A stretch of 29,736 bases of DNA from Lachnospiraceae bacterium (lineage in GTDB: Bacteria; Bacillota; Clostridia; Lachnospirales; Lachnospiraceae): contig SFGF01000047.1 of the NCBI GenBank assembly GCA_004556655.1, positions 1-29,736 of the forward strand, read 5' to 3'. Below the pieces are notes generated by a model, which was not told where the DNA came from, searched no databases, and saw only the letters and a program-made list of their open reading frames with translations. Below, piece after piece: positions 23,946 to 29,736 of the stretch; position 1 is the stretch's first letter, and each line of letters begins with the position of its first letter. The position numbers and the translations under genes are program-made.

Positions 23946-25082
23946 TTACAGCATACTTGTCACCAGATTGATCACCATTCCTCCTGCAATAACAGAAGCA
24001 ATCTGCCCGGATACATTGGCTCCGGCTGCATGCATTAAAATGATATTGGAAGGATCTTCCTCCATGGCAATCTTCTGAACCACACGAGACGACATCGGAA
24101 AAGCAGAGATTCCGGCACCTCCGATCATAGGATTGATCTTTTTCTTGAGGAACAGATTAATGATTTTGGCAAACACCACACCACCTATCGTGTCCATAAC
24201 AAATGCGAAAAGACCGATGAGCATGATCAAAAGTGTCTGAACTGTCACAAAATTTTCTGCCTGCATGCTGAATGAAATCGTAATACCCAAAAGAAGCGTA
24301 ATCAGATTTGCCAGATTATTCTGTGCTGTATCTGACATGGTTCCCAGTACTCCACACTCACGAACCAGATTACCAAACATCAGGAATCCTACCAGTGCAA
24401 CTGACTGAGGTGCAATCAATCCGACAATAATTGTTACAACAATTGGAAATGCAATACGCATTTTTTTGTTCACGCTCTTTGGATTGTATTCCATATGAAT
24501 CTGACGTTCTTTTTTCGTGGTTACCAGTTTGATTGCCGCAGGCTGAATGATTGGCACCAACGCCATATAAGAATAAGCCGCGACAGCAATCGGACCAATA
24601 TAATTTGATTTGAGAATCTGGGATACCAGAATAGATGTAGGACCGTCCGCTGCACCAATAATACCAATTGACGCAGCGTCTTTCAAGTCAAATCCCAGAA
24701 GAACTGCCAGCAAAACAGCCGCAAATATACCAAACTGCGCTCCTGCTCCAAAAAGAAACATGACCGGATTGGACAGAAGCGGTCCAAAATCGATCATTGC
24801 CCCGATCCCGATAAACAATAAGATTGGCATTGCCTCCGAAGCATTGATTCCCACATCAAACAGCCAGGAAATAATTCCGTGGGATTCGATTCCTCCCTGT
24901 AACACCTGATCCAGAACCCCCGAAAAAGGAAGATTGACCAGAATTGCTCCAAATCCCATAGGCAGAAGCAGCGAAGGTTCATACTCTTTGCTGATTGCCA
25001 GCCAGATCAATAAAATTCCTACCGCATACATGACCACCTGTTTCCATGTAAGTGCCATGATGCCTTCCACTAAAAATTCCAT
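23946..25082 (-). CDS. oadB: Na+-transporting carboxylate decarboxylase beta subunit
   Basis: About 378 aa from ATG at 25082 (MEFLVEGIMALTW); an in-frame ATG at 25088 is also possible. It is polytopic, with conserved EPSLLLPMGFGAILVNLP, LFIGIGAMIDFGPLL, the key Asp region GAADGPTSILVSQIL and GAGISAFPMSSRVVQKIA of the OadB/MmdB/GcdB family. This subunit couples decarboxylation of a biotin-bound carboxyl group to export of about two Na+. The carboxyltransferase (alpha) and biotin carrier needed for activity are not in the window, so the substrate (oxaloacetate, methylmalonyl-CoA or glutaconyl-CoA) is open. Its leader holds a promoter, a yybP-ykoY-type aptamer, a terminator and a long palindrome. 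Confidence 0.93.
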   Translation of the reverse strand: MEFLVEGIMALTWKQVVMYAVGILLIWLAISKEYEPSLLLPMGFGAILVNLPFSGVLDQVLQGGIESHGIISWLFDVGINASEAMPILLFIGIGAMIDFGPLLSNPVMFLFGAGAQFGIFAAVLLAVLLGFDLKDAASIGIIGAADGPTSILVSQILKSNYIGPIAVAAYSYMALVPIIQPAAIKLVTTKKERQIHMEYNPKSVNKKMRIAFPIVVTIIVGLIAPQSVALVGFLMFGNLVRECGVLGTMSDTAQNNLANLITLLLGITISFSMQAENFVTVQTLLIMLIGLFAFVMDTIGGVVFAKIINLFLKKKINPMIGGAGISAFPMSSRVVQKIAMEEDPSNIILMHAAGANVSGQIASVIAGGMVINLVTSML

Positions 25083-25147
25083 ACACATACCATCCTTTCT
25101 GTATTCTAAAAGGGAATCTGCTCCGCCGCAGTGCGATCCTGCCTGGA

Positions 25148-25203
25148 AGTCTTTTTTGTATCATAGGAAAGTCTCTAGACTTTCCTATGATACAAAAAAG
25201 ACT
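25148..25203. repeat. Perfect 27-bp palindrome in the oadB leader
   Basis: Arms 25148-25174 and 25177-25203 are exact inverted repeats around CT. Each arm contains GTATCATAGGAAAGTC plus six T residues. One arm overlaps the T-tract of the riboswitch terminator. The same 22-nt sequence occurs after the metG T-box terminator (27381-27402). Confidence 0.9.
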
Positions 25204-25234
25204 TTTACTGCAATCAAAGAATCGCAGTAAAAGT
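25194..25234 (-). terminator. Terminator of the oadB riboswitch
   Basis: On the minus strand ACTTTTACTGC pairs with GCAGTAAAAGT (arms 25234-25224 and 25211-25201), followed by C and six T residues. The first arm shares CTTTTAC with the 3' strand of aptamer stem P1, so the two folds exclude each other. Confidence 0.85.
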
Positions 25235-25323
25235 CTTGCTATTTCAATCTTTTGCGGACTGCCTATCAGGCAATCGTTCTGACGCATAAAAATCCATAAA
25301 ATATGGCAGCTACTCCCTTTCAC
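25201..25323 (-). ncRNA. yybP-ykoY-type (Mn2+) riboswitch upstream of oadB
   Basis: The minus strand reads GTGAAAGGGAGTAGC at the 5' side and AGCAAGACTTTTACT at the 3' side, the two hallmark segments of the yybP-ykoY aptamer (consensus AAAGGGGAGUAGC...GCAAGACCUUUACC). P1 pairs GTGAAAG (25323-25317) with CTTTTAC (25233-25227); internal hairpins lie between. A terminator sharing the P1 3' strand follows directly. In this class ligand-stabilised P1 prevents termination, so it should switch oadB, the small subunit and tatD on when Mn2+ is high. The class is known for Mn2+; its use on a Na+-pump decarboxylase gene is unusual. A related ion-sensing class cannot be excluded. Confidence 0.8.
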
Positions 25324-25331
25324 CTGTTTAT

Positions 25332-25361
25332 AGTATAAACTTTACAGGGAAGTTTTGTCAA
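25332..25361 (-). promoter_or_regulatory. Promoter of the oadB riboswitch transcript
   Basis: Minus strand TTGACA (25361-25356), an 18-bp spacer, then TATACT (25337-25332). The predicted start falls right at the beginning of aptamer stem P1. It begins ~20 bp after the metG stop. Confidence 0.8.
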
Positions 25362-25381
25362 TTGGAAAGTGTCCTCTGTTA

Positions 25382-27334
25382 TTAGCAGATTTCTGCTCCT
25401 GCCGGCATTTTCTTTTCCGGCACCACCAAAGACAGCTCACCATTTTCATCTTCTGCACAGAGAATCATTCCTTCGGACAATACTCCTGCCAGTTTTGCCG
25501 GTTTCAGGTTTACCAGTACCATTACTTTCTTTCCTACCATTTCCTCTGCGGAATAATGAGATTTGATACCGGATACAATCTGTTTTACCTGGCTTCCGAT
25601 CTTCACCTGAGAACACAGAAGCTTTTTGGATTTCTTCACTGGTTCACAGGAAATAATCTCTCCTACCTGGAACTGTAATTTTTCAAAATCTTCAAAAGTA
25701 ATTTCTGCTTTCGGCTCAATATCAATTACATTTTCTTCAGGCTCTTCCGGTTTTTCCTGCTCGGCTCTCTTTGCTTCAACCTTTTCCAGAATTTCTTTTA
25801 CATCCAGACGCTGGAAAAGAATCTCCGGTTTTTCTGTAACTTTATTCCCGGATACATACAGACCAAACTGATCCAGAGTTTCATATTCTCTCTTCTCTGC
25901 ATTCAGCTGTGTAAGGATTCTTCCTGTCGTCTCCGGCATAAAGGATTCCAGAAGAGCCGCACCGATCGTTATACTTTCTACCAGATTATACAGTACTTCT
26001 GCCAGACGATCTTTTTTCGTCTCATCTTTTGCCAATGCCCAGGGCATTGTCTCATCAATATACTTATTGCATCGTTTGAACAAATTAAAGATTTCCGTGA
26101 TGGCATCAGCAACACGCAGATTTTCCATCTTTGCAGCCACTTTATCTCTTGTTCCTGTAACGACGGCTTTCAGATCATCATCCACTGCTTCAGAAACCCC
26201 AGTCTTTGTAACAACTCCGCCAAAATATTTATTGGACATGGAAATGGTACGGTTCACAAGATTACCCAGTGTGTTAGCCAGATCCGAATTCAGGCGCTCT
26301 ACCATCAATTCCCACGTGATCACACCGTCATTTTCAAACGGCATCTCATGAAGAACAAAATAACGTACTGCATCCACACCGAAAAACTCTACCAGATCAT
26401 CCGCATAGATTACATTTCCTTTGGACTTACTCATCTTTCCGTCACCCTGCAGCAGCCATGGATGTCCAAAAATCTGCTTTGGCAAAGGCAGATCCAGAGC
26501 CATCAGAAAAATTGGCCAGTAGATGGTATGGAAACGAATAATATCTTTTCCAATCAGGTGCAGATCCGCCGGCCAGTCCTTCTTAAACTGCTCGGTACTG
26601 TTACCGTCACAATCATAACCGATACCGGTAATGTAGTTGGTCAGCGCATCCAGCCATACATATACAACGTGCTTCGGATCAAAATCTACCGGAATTCCCC
26701 ATTTGAAAGAGGTACGGGATACACACAGATCCTGCAGACCCGGAAGAAGGAAATTGTTCATCATTTCATTTTTTCTGGACACCGGCTGAATAAATTCCGG
26801 ATGTGTGTTGATATGATCAATTAATCTCTGCGCATATTTGCTCATTTTAAAGAAATAGGCTTCTTCTTTCGCCGGAGTACAAGGACGTCCGCAGTCAGGA
26901 CATTTACCATCTACCAGCTGAGACTCTGTAAAGAAAGACTCGCACGGTGTACAGTACATTCCTTCATAATATCCTTTGTAAATATCTCCCTGATCATACA
27001 GCTTTTTGAAAATTTTCTGTACCTGCTCTTCATGATAATCATCCGTAGTACGGATAAATTTATCATAAGAAGTATTCATCAAATCCCAGATCCGTTTAAT
27101 TTCTGTGGAAACATTATCCACGTATTCTTTCGGTGTAATTCCTGCTTCTTCCGCTTTCAGCTCAATTTTCTGCCCGTGTTCATCCGTTCCTGTCTGGAAA
27201 AATACGTCATATCCCTGTTGTCTTTTGAAACGGGCAATACTGTCTGCAAGAACCACTTCATAAGTATTTCCAATATGTGGTTTTCCTGATGTGTAGGCGA
27301 TGGCAGTTGTCATATAAAATTTTTCTTTTGCCAT
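25382..27334 (-). CDS. metG: Methionyl-tRNA synthetase
   Basis: 650 aa. Class I synthetase with the HIGH-type motif HIGN (20-23), zinc-binding cysteines in YCTPCESFF...CPDCGRPC, the KMSKS loop in GDGKMSKSKGN near residue 300, an anticodon-binding helical domain, and a C-terminal tRNA-binding (EMAP/Arc1-like) domain (~545-650: EDFEKLQFQVGEIISCEPVKKSKKLLCSQVKIG). It charges tRNA-Met and tRNA-fMet. AGGAGG lies nine bases before the ATG. It is controlled by an upstream T-box leader with its own promoter. Confidence 0.97.
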   Translation of the reverse strand: MAKEKFYMTTAIAYTSGKPHIGNTYEVVLADSIARFKRQQGYDVFFQTGTDEHGQKIELKAEEAGITPKEYVDNVSTEIKRIWDLMNTSYDKFIRTTDDYHEEQVQKIFKKLYDQGDIYKGYYEGMYCTPCESFFTESQLVDGKCPDCGRPCTPAKEEAYFFKMSKYAQRLIDHINTHPEFIQPVSRKNEMMNNFLLPGLQDLCVSRTSFKWGIPVDFDPKHVVYVWLDALTNYITGIGYDCDGNSTEQFKKDWPADLHLIGKDIIRFHTIYWPIFLMALDLPLPKQIFGHPWLLQGDGKMSKSKGNVIYADDLVEFFGVDAVRYFVLHEMPFENDGVITWELMVERLNSDLANTLGNLVNRTISMSNKYFGGVVTKTGVSEAVDDDLKAVVTGTRDKVAAKMENLRVADAITEIFNLFKRCNKYIDETMPWALAKDETKKDRLAEVLYNLVESITIGAALLESFMPETTGRILTQLNAEKREYETLDQFGLYVSGNKVTEKPEILFQRLDVKEILEKVEAKRAEQEKPEEPEENVIDIEPKAEITFEDFEKLQFQVGEIISCEPVKKSKKLLCSQVKIGSQVKQIVSGIKSHYSAEEMVGKKVMVLVNLKPAKLAGVLSEGMILCAEDENGELSLVVPEKKMPAGAEIC

Positions 27335-27380
27335 GATAAAATCCCTCCTATATTTTATTTCAGCACTAAAAAAGTCTTCT

Positions 27381-27402
27381 GACTTTCCTATGATACAAAA
27401 AA
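27381..27402. repeat. Second copy of the post-terminator module (core GACTTTCCTATGATAC)
   Basis: 22 nt identical to one arm of the palindrome at 25148-25203. On the minus strand it begins in the T-tract of the metG T-box terminator and runs into GTATCATAGGAAAGTC. That is followed by AGAA-GACTTTTTT, giving a second small hairpin AAAGTC/GACTTT with a T-tract. Confidence 0.85.
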
Positions 27403-27713
27403 ACTCATCTTCCTATTCAGAAGACGAGCCCTATCAGCCGTGTTACCACTTCTATTCGTCCACACTTCACAGTATGAACCTCATCAGGTACTTGTTATAC
27501 CCTGCCGCTATAACAGGCGGATCCTGTCGCAGCCTTGCTGTAGAAATATCCAGTACCGAAAGATTATATAAATCTCTGCAATACATCCCAGTTCGGTGCG
27601 CCTCTCAGAAGCCATCTTCCATAAACTTTCCTGTATCCCTCTCAGCCAACGGGACTTCTCTGTAACAGCAAATATCCATGTACTCTCTTCGTCACGGTGT
27701 TTGTCTTATCAAT
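27397..27713 (-). ncRNA. T-box leader of metG
   Basis: On the minus strand the leader carries the AGAGAGTA stem I element (27688-27681) and candidate ATG specifier triplets in the 3' half of stem I (around TTTATGGAAGATGG). The T-box proper is AGTGGTAACACGG (TGGTAACACGG at 27448-27438). The terminator is CTCGTCTTC paired to GAAGATGAG (27428-27404) plus seven T residues. Uncharged tRNA-Met would stabilise the antiterminator and switch metG on. Which ATG is the specifier was not resolved. Confidence 0.9.
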
Positions 27714-27719
27714 ACAAAC

Positions 27720-27748
27720 ATGTTAGCACGGCGAAATACTTTTGTAAA
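27720..27748 (-). promoter_or_regulatory. Promoter of the metG T-box transcript
   Basis: Minus strand TTTACA (27748-27743), 17-bp spacer, TAACAT (27725-27720), just upstream of the T-box stem I. Confidence 0.65.
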
Positions 27749-27783
27749 CCCCAAAAAATAATTTCTTACACCGTAACTGGTAT

Positions 27784-27820
27784 GGCTATTTTATTCAAAA
27801 CTGGCTATTCTTTTCAAACC
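27784..27820. repeat. Direct repeat upstream of the ECF S component gene
   Basis: GGCTATTTTATTCAAAAC (27784-27801) and GGCTATTCTTTTCAAACC (27803-27820) are tandem copies with a 19-bp period and three mismatches. They lie about 50 bp before the ECF gene and could be regulator half-sites. Apart from this and the metG promoter, nothing else is evident in 27749-27869. Confidence 0.4.
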
Positions 27821-27869
27821 AATTCTGATGTAAGGTATGGAGCATAGAATATGAAAAGAGGTTGTAAAT

Positions 27870-28400
27870 ATGAAAACAAATCTGAAAAAGCTGGTAATGA
27901 CCGCTTTATTTGCGGCATTAGCCTGTGTAGCTACTATGTCAATCCGGATCCCTACTCCAGGTACAAACGGATACATCCATCCGGGTGATGCCGTTGTAAT
28001 CCTCTCCGGAATCATCCTGGGACCTGTATATGGTCTTCTTGCAGGCGGAATCGGCTCTGCAATGGCTGATCTCCTTGGTGGATATTTTGTGTATGTACCT
28101 ATTACGTTTGTAATCAAAGGTCTGATCGCTCTCATCGCAGGTCTGATTTACCAGAAAGCCGGAAAAACAAAAACAAGCCGTTACGTAGGTGTTGTCCTTG
28201 GCGGAATCGTGGATATCATTCTTGTCGCCGGCGGCTACTTCCTGTGTGAATCCTTCATGTATGGTGCCGCAGGAGCTGCTGCAAGTATACCTGCTAACAT
28301 CATCCAGGGGATCGGAGGACTGGTGATTTCTCTGATTCTGTATCCGATATTGATTGCAATTCCGGACATCAGACAGATGACTGCTGGTTCCAATCAATAA
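27870..28400 (+). CDS. ECF transporter S component (substrate-binding membrane subunit)
   Basis: 176 aa, about six hydrophobic helices. The N-terminus KKLVMTALFAALACVATMSIRIPTPGTNGYIHPGDAVVILSGIILGPVYGLLAGGIGSAMADLLGGYFVYVPITFVIKG is characteristic of ECF-type S components for vitamin uptake. The energising EcfA/A'/T proteins are not nearby, as usual for group II systems. The vitamin cannot be deduced from the sequence. GAGG lies eight bases before the ATG. It is a single plus-strand gene ending at a strong terminator. Confidence 0.88.
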   Translation: MKTNLKKLVMTALFAALACVATMSIRIPTPGTNGYIHPGDAVVILSGIILGPVYGLLAGGIGSAMADLLGGYFVYVPITFVIKGLIALIAGLIYQKAGKTKTSRYVGVVLGGIVDIILVAGGYFLCESFMYGAAGAAASIPANIIQGIGGLVISLILYPILIAIPDIRQMTAGSNQ

Positions 28401-28451
28401 CACTCAATAACTGAACATAATAACTTTAGTCACAAGTCTATAAAACGAATC

Positions 28452-28510
28452 AGCACATATGTCAACACATAAAATTGCATATGTGCTGGTTTTCCTTTAT
28501 TTATTTTTCA
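28452..28510 (+). terminator. Terminator of the ECF S component gene
   Basis: AGCACATATG (28452-28461) pairs with CATATGTGCT (28478-28487), followed by GGTTTTCCTTTATTTATTTTT. A likely intrinsic terminator on plus; its tail overlaps the stop of the Rpn-like remnant on minus. Confidence 0.75.
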
Positions 28511-28834
28511 TCCCCAGTTCTTTTACTTTTTCAACTGAGATTTCTGCCAGTTCCGCTATTTCCTCATAAGGATACTTTTCCTTTTTTACCATCCGCAGAA
28601 TTATTTTTTCTTTTTCTTCTTCCCTGCCTACTTTTCTCCCAGTTTGTATTCCCGCCTGCATCGCTTCCTCGCGCAAATCTTCAATTGCCTTGCACATATC
28701 GATCGTTTCCTCACTCTCATCCATGTTTATTCCCACTCCTCTCTTCCGGCTTCTCGATCTATTCTATGGAATCTTGCATCGTTTTTTACCAGATTATACA
28801 GCTTTTCCTTATCTTTTGAATACTTCGTAATTTT
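28497..28834 (-). pseudogene. Broken partial duplicate of an Rpn-family (PD-(D/E)XK) gene
   Basis: About 335 bp closely match the 3' part of the Rpn gene at 28956-29736 (from KYSKDKEKLYNLVKN to the C-terminal SVEKVKELG). A net 22-bp deletion removes the VINAVTGVGVG segment and shifts the frame, giving two small openings (DREAGREEWE-stop, and MGINMDESEE... to the stop). This copy has one GIQTG unit where the neighbour has two, and two extra C-terminal residues. Everything upstream of KYSKDKEK is unrelated to the intact gene. Remnant only. Confidence 0.8.
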
Positions 28835-28955
28835 GTGATTGTATCTTTGATGCCCATATAAAAACACCTCTGACTTAAGTTTTTTTCTATAAATTTCACC
28901 TATATTCTTTATCAAAAGCATAAGTGTTTATCTTAAGTGAAGGCTTGTTTTTTTA

Positions 28956-29736
28956 CTATTTGCTCCCCAATTCTTTTACTTTTTCAACCGAAACTTCTGC
29001 CAATTCCGCTATTTCCTCATAAGGATACTTTTCCTTTTTTACCATCCGCAGAATTAATTTTTCTTTTTCTTCTTCCCTGCCTACTTTTCTCCCAGTTTGT
29101 ATTCCGGTTTGTATTCCCGCCTGCATCGCTTCCTCGCGCAAATCTTCAATTGCCTTGCACATATCGATCGTTTCCTCACTCTCATCCATGTTTATTCCCA
29201 CTCCTACTCCTGTCACTGCATTGATAACTCTTCCGGCTTCTCGGTCTATTCTATGGAATCTTGCATCGTTTTTTACCAGATTATACAGCTTTTCCTTATC
29301 TTTTGAATACTTCGTAAACAACAATACCTCCCGCAGGCTTGTCCGGAATCGATCCAGTTGTTCTTCATCCAGACCTTCCGGTGTGATCAGATTGATTTTA
29401 TAATCCGGAATGAAGCATAATAGTTTATCATCGGTTACTGCCAGCATTTCGTGCAGGCATATCGGTCCATCCCATCGATCCGGTCCAAAATAAATGACAA
29501 GTGTTATCACCGGCAGCAGCCTGTCTTCTTTATAAAAACCGGACAGATATTCTCCGCTGCTGGGTTTTTTGATTTTTTCAGCTTGTGTATCGTTTTTTCC
29601 TTTTCTCTCCCTTCGATGTGCTTTTGCTGCTTCTTCCACCTGGGAAGAGTATTGCAGTGCATCATATACCATATCCTTTACCGGCATGGCATAGTGTACT
29701 TCTGACTGCAGCTCCACACCAAGAAGGAGATATACT
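28956..29736 (-). CDS. Rpn family recombination-promoting nuclease/putative transposase (5' end outside window)
   Basis: The frame is open to the window edge (VYLLLGVELQSEVHYAMPVKDMVYDALQYSSQVEE...), so the N-terminal nuclease motifs are partly missing. LLLGVELQSEVHYAMP, the middle VITLVIYFGPDRWDGPICLHEML and the repeat-rich tail GIQTGIQTGRKVGREEEKE are typical of PD-(D/E)XK 'transposase_31'/Rpn proteins. Family members promote RecA-independent recombination; some act in phage defence. An internal GTG at 29717 should not be taken as the start. A partial, broken copy lies immediately downstream. Confidence 0.88.
   Translation of the reverse strand, partial: VYLLLGVELQSEVHYAMPVKDMVYDALQYSSQVEEAAKAHRRERKGKNDTQAEKIKKPSSGEYLSGFYKEDRLLPVITLVIYFGPDRWDGPICLHEMLAVTDDKLLCFIPDYKINLITPEGLDEEQLDRFRTSLREVLLFTKYSKDKEKLYNLVKNDARFHRIDREAGRVINAVTGVGVGINMDESEETIDMCKAIEDLREEAMQAGIQTGIQTGRKVGREEEKEKLILRMVKKEKYPYEEIAELAEVSVEKVKELGSK

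Noticed and set aside
28727..28921. 64-codon frame (MLLIKNIGEIYRKK...) as an independent small gene
   Set aside because: Its second half is the frameshifted part of the Rpn duplicate, and the first half has no recognisable similarity or good ribosome binding site.

Overview
The window looks like chromosomal DNA of a gut-type Firmicute, most likely family Lachnospiraceae (Blautia/Dorea/Ruminococcus-like). This is inferred from moderate-to-low GC, strong GGAGG ribosome binding sites on nearly every gene, a T-box leader on metG, a yybP-ykoY-type riboswitch, a CxCC CobW GTPase with a His/Asp/Cys-rich insert, a Na+-pump decarboxylase beta subunit, and Rpn (PD-(D/E)XK) transposase-like genes. Almost all genes lie on the minus strand. 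Only the zinc-ribbon membrane protein (22243-22947) and the ECF S component (27870-28400) are on plus. No rRNA, tRNA, CRISPR array or phage gene was seen.

Layout, left to right (transcription mostly right to left). 1-4786: a small carbohydrate locus with an ArsR-type regulator fused to a beta-sandwich domain, a GH2 glycosidase, a small SurA/PpiC-like protein of unknown role and a right-handed beta-helix protein. None has a visible signal peptide, so the pathway looks cytoplasmic. Palindromic GGACAGGGGACAGT-type repeats sit at its end and between two of its genes. 4787-5144: a gene-free stretch with several hairpins that looks like a decayed small-toxin cassette. 5145-7179: a homocysteine methyltransferase and a PrsA/SurA-like lipoprotein with its own promoter. 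7263-13830: an HPr-like protein, a terminator-like hairpin, two CobW-type GTPases (the first with a long metal-binding His/Cys insert), pth and mfd. 13952-17949: TetR regulator, GH13 alpha-amylase-type enzyme and glgB, reading from a near-consensus promoter with a TetR-like operator in its spacer. 18001-22087: a MATE exporter, a deleted (pseudogenised) MprF/UPF0104-type membrane protein, a radical SAM/SPASM protein and a second TetR regulator.

22243-25361: a zinc-ribbon membrane protein (plus strand), converging with an oadB / small membrane subunit / tatD operon. That operon is preceded by a complete promoter, a yybP-ykoY-type (Mn2+) aptamer and an intrinsic terminator. 25382-27748: metG with a T-box leader and promoter. 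The metG T-box terminator and the oadB riboswitch terminator are both followed by the same 22-nt sequence (core GTATCATAGGAAAGTC), and at oadB this forms a perfect 27-bp palindrome. 27870-29736: an ECF transporter S component, a broken partial duplicate of an Rpn-type gene, and the Rpn gene itself, which runs off the right edge.

The observations most worth following up are the metal riboswitch on a Na+-pump decarboxylase gene, the shared post-terminator module in two unrelated riboswitch leaders, the ArsR/beta-sandwich sugar-locus regulator with paired operators, the tandem CobW GTPases (one degenerate), the doubly deleted flippase-like gene, and the toxin-cassette remnant.
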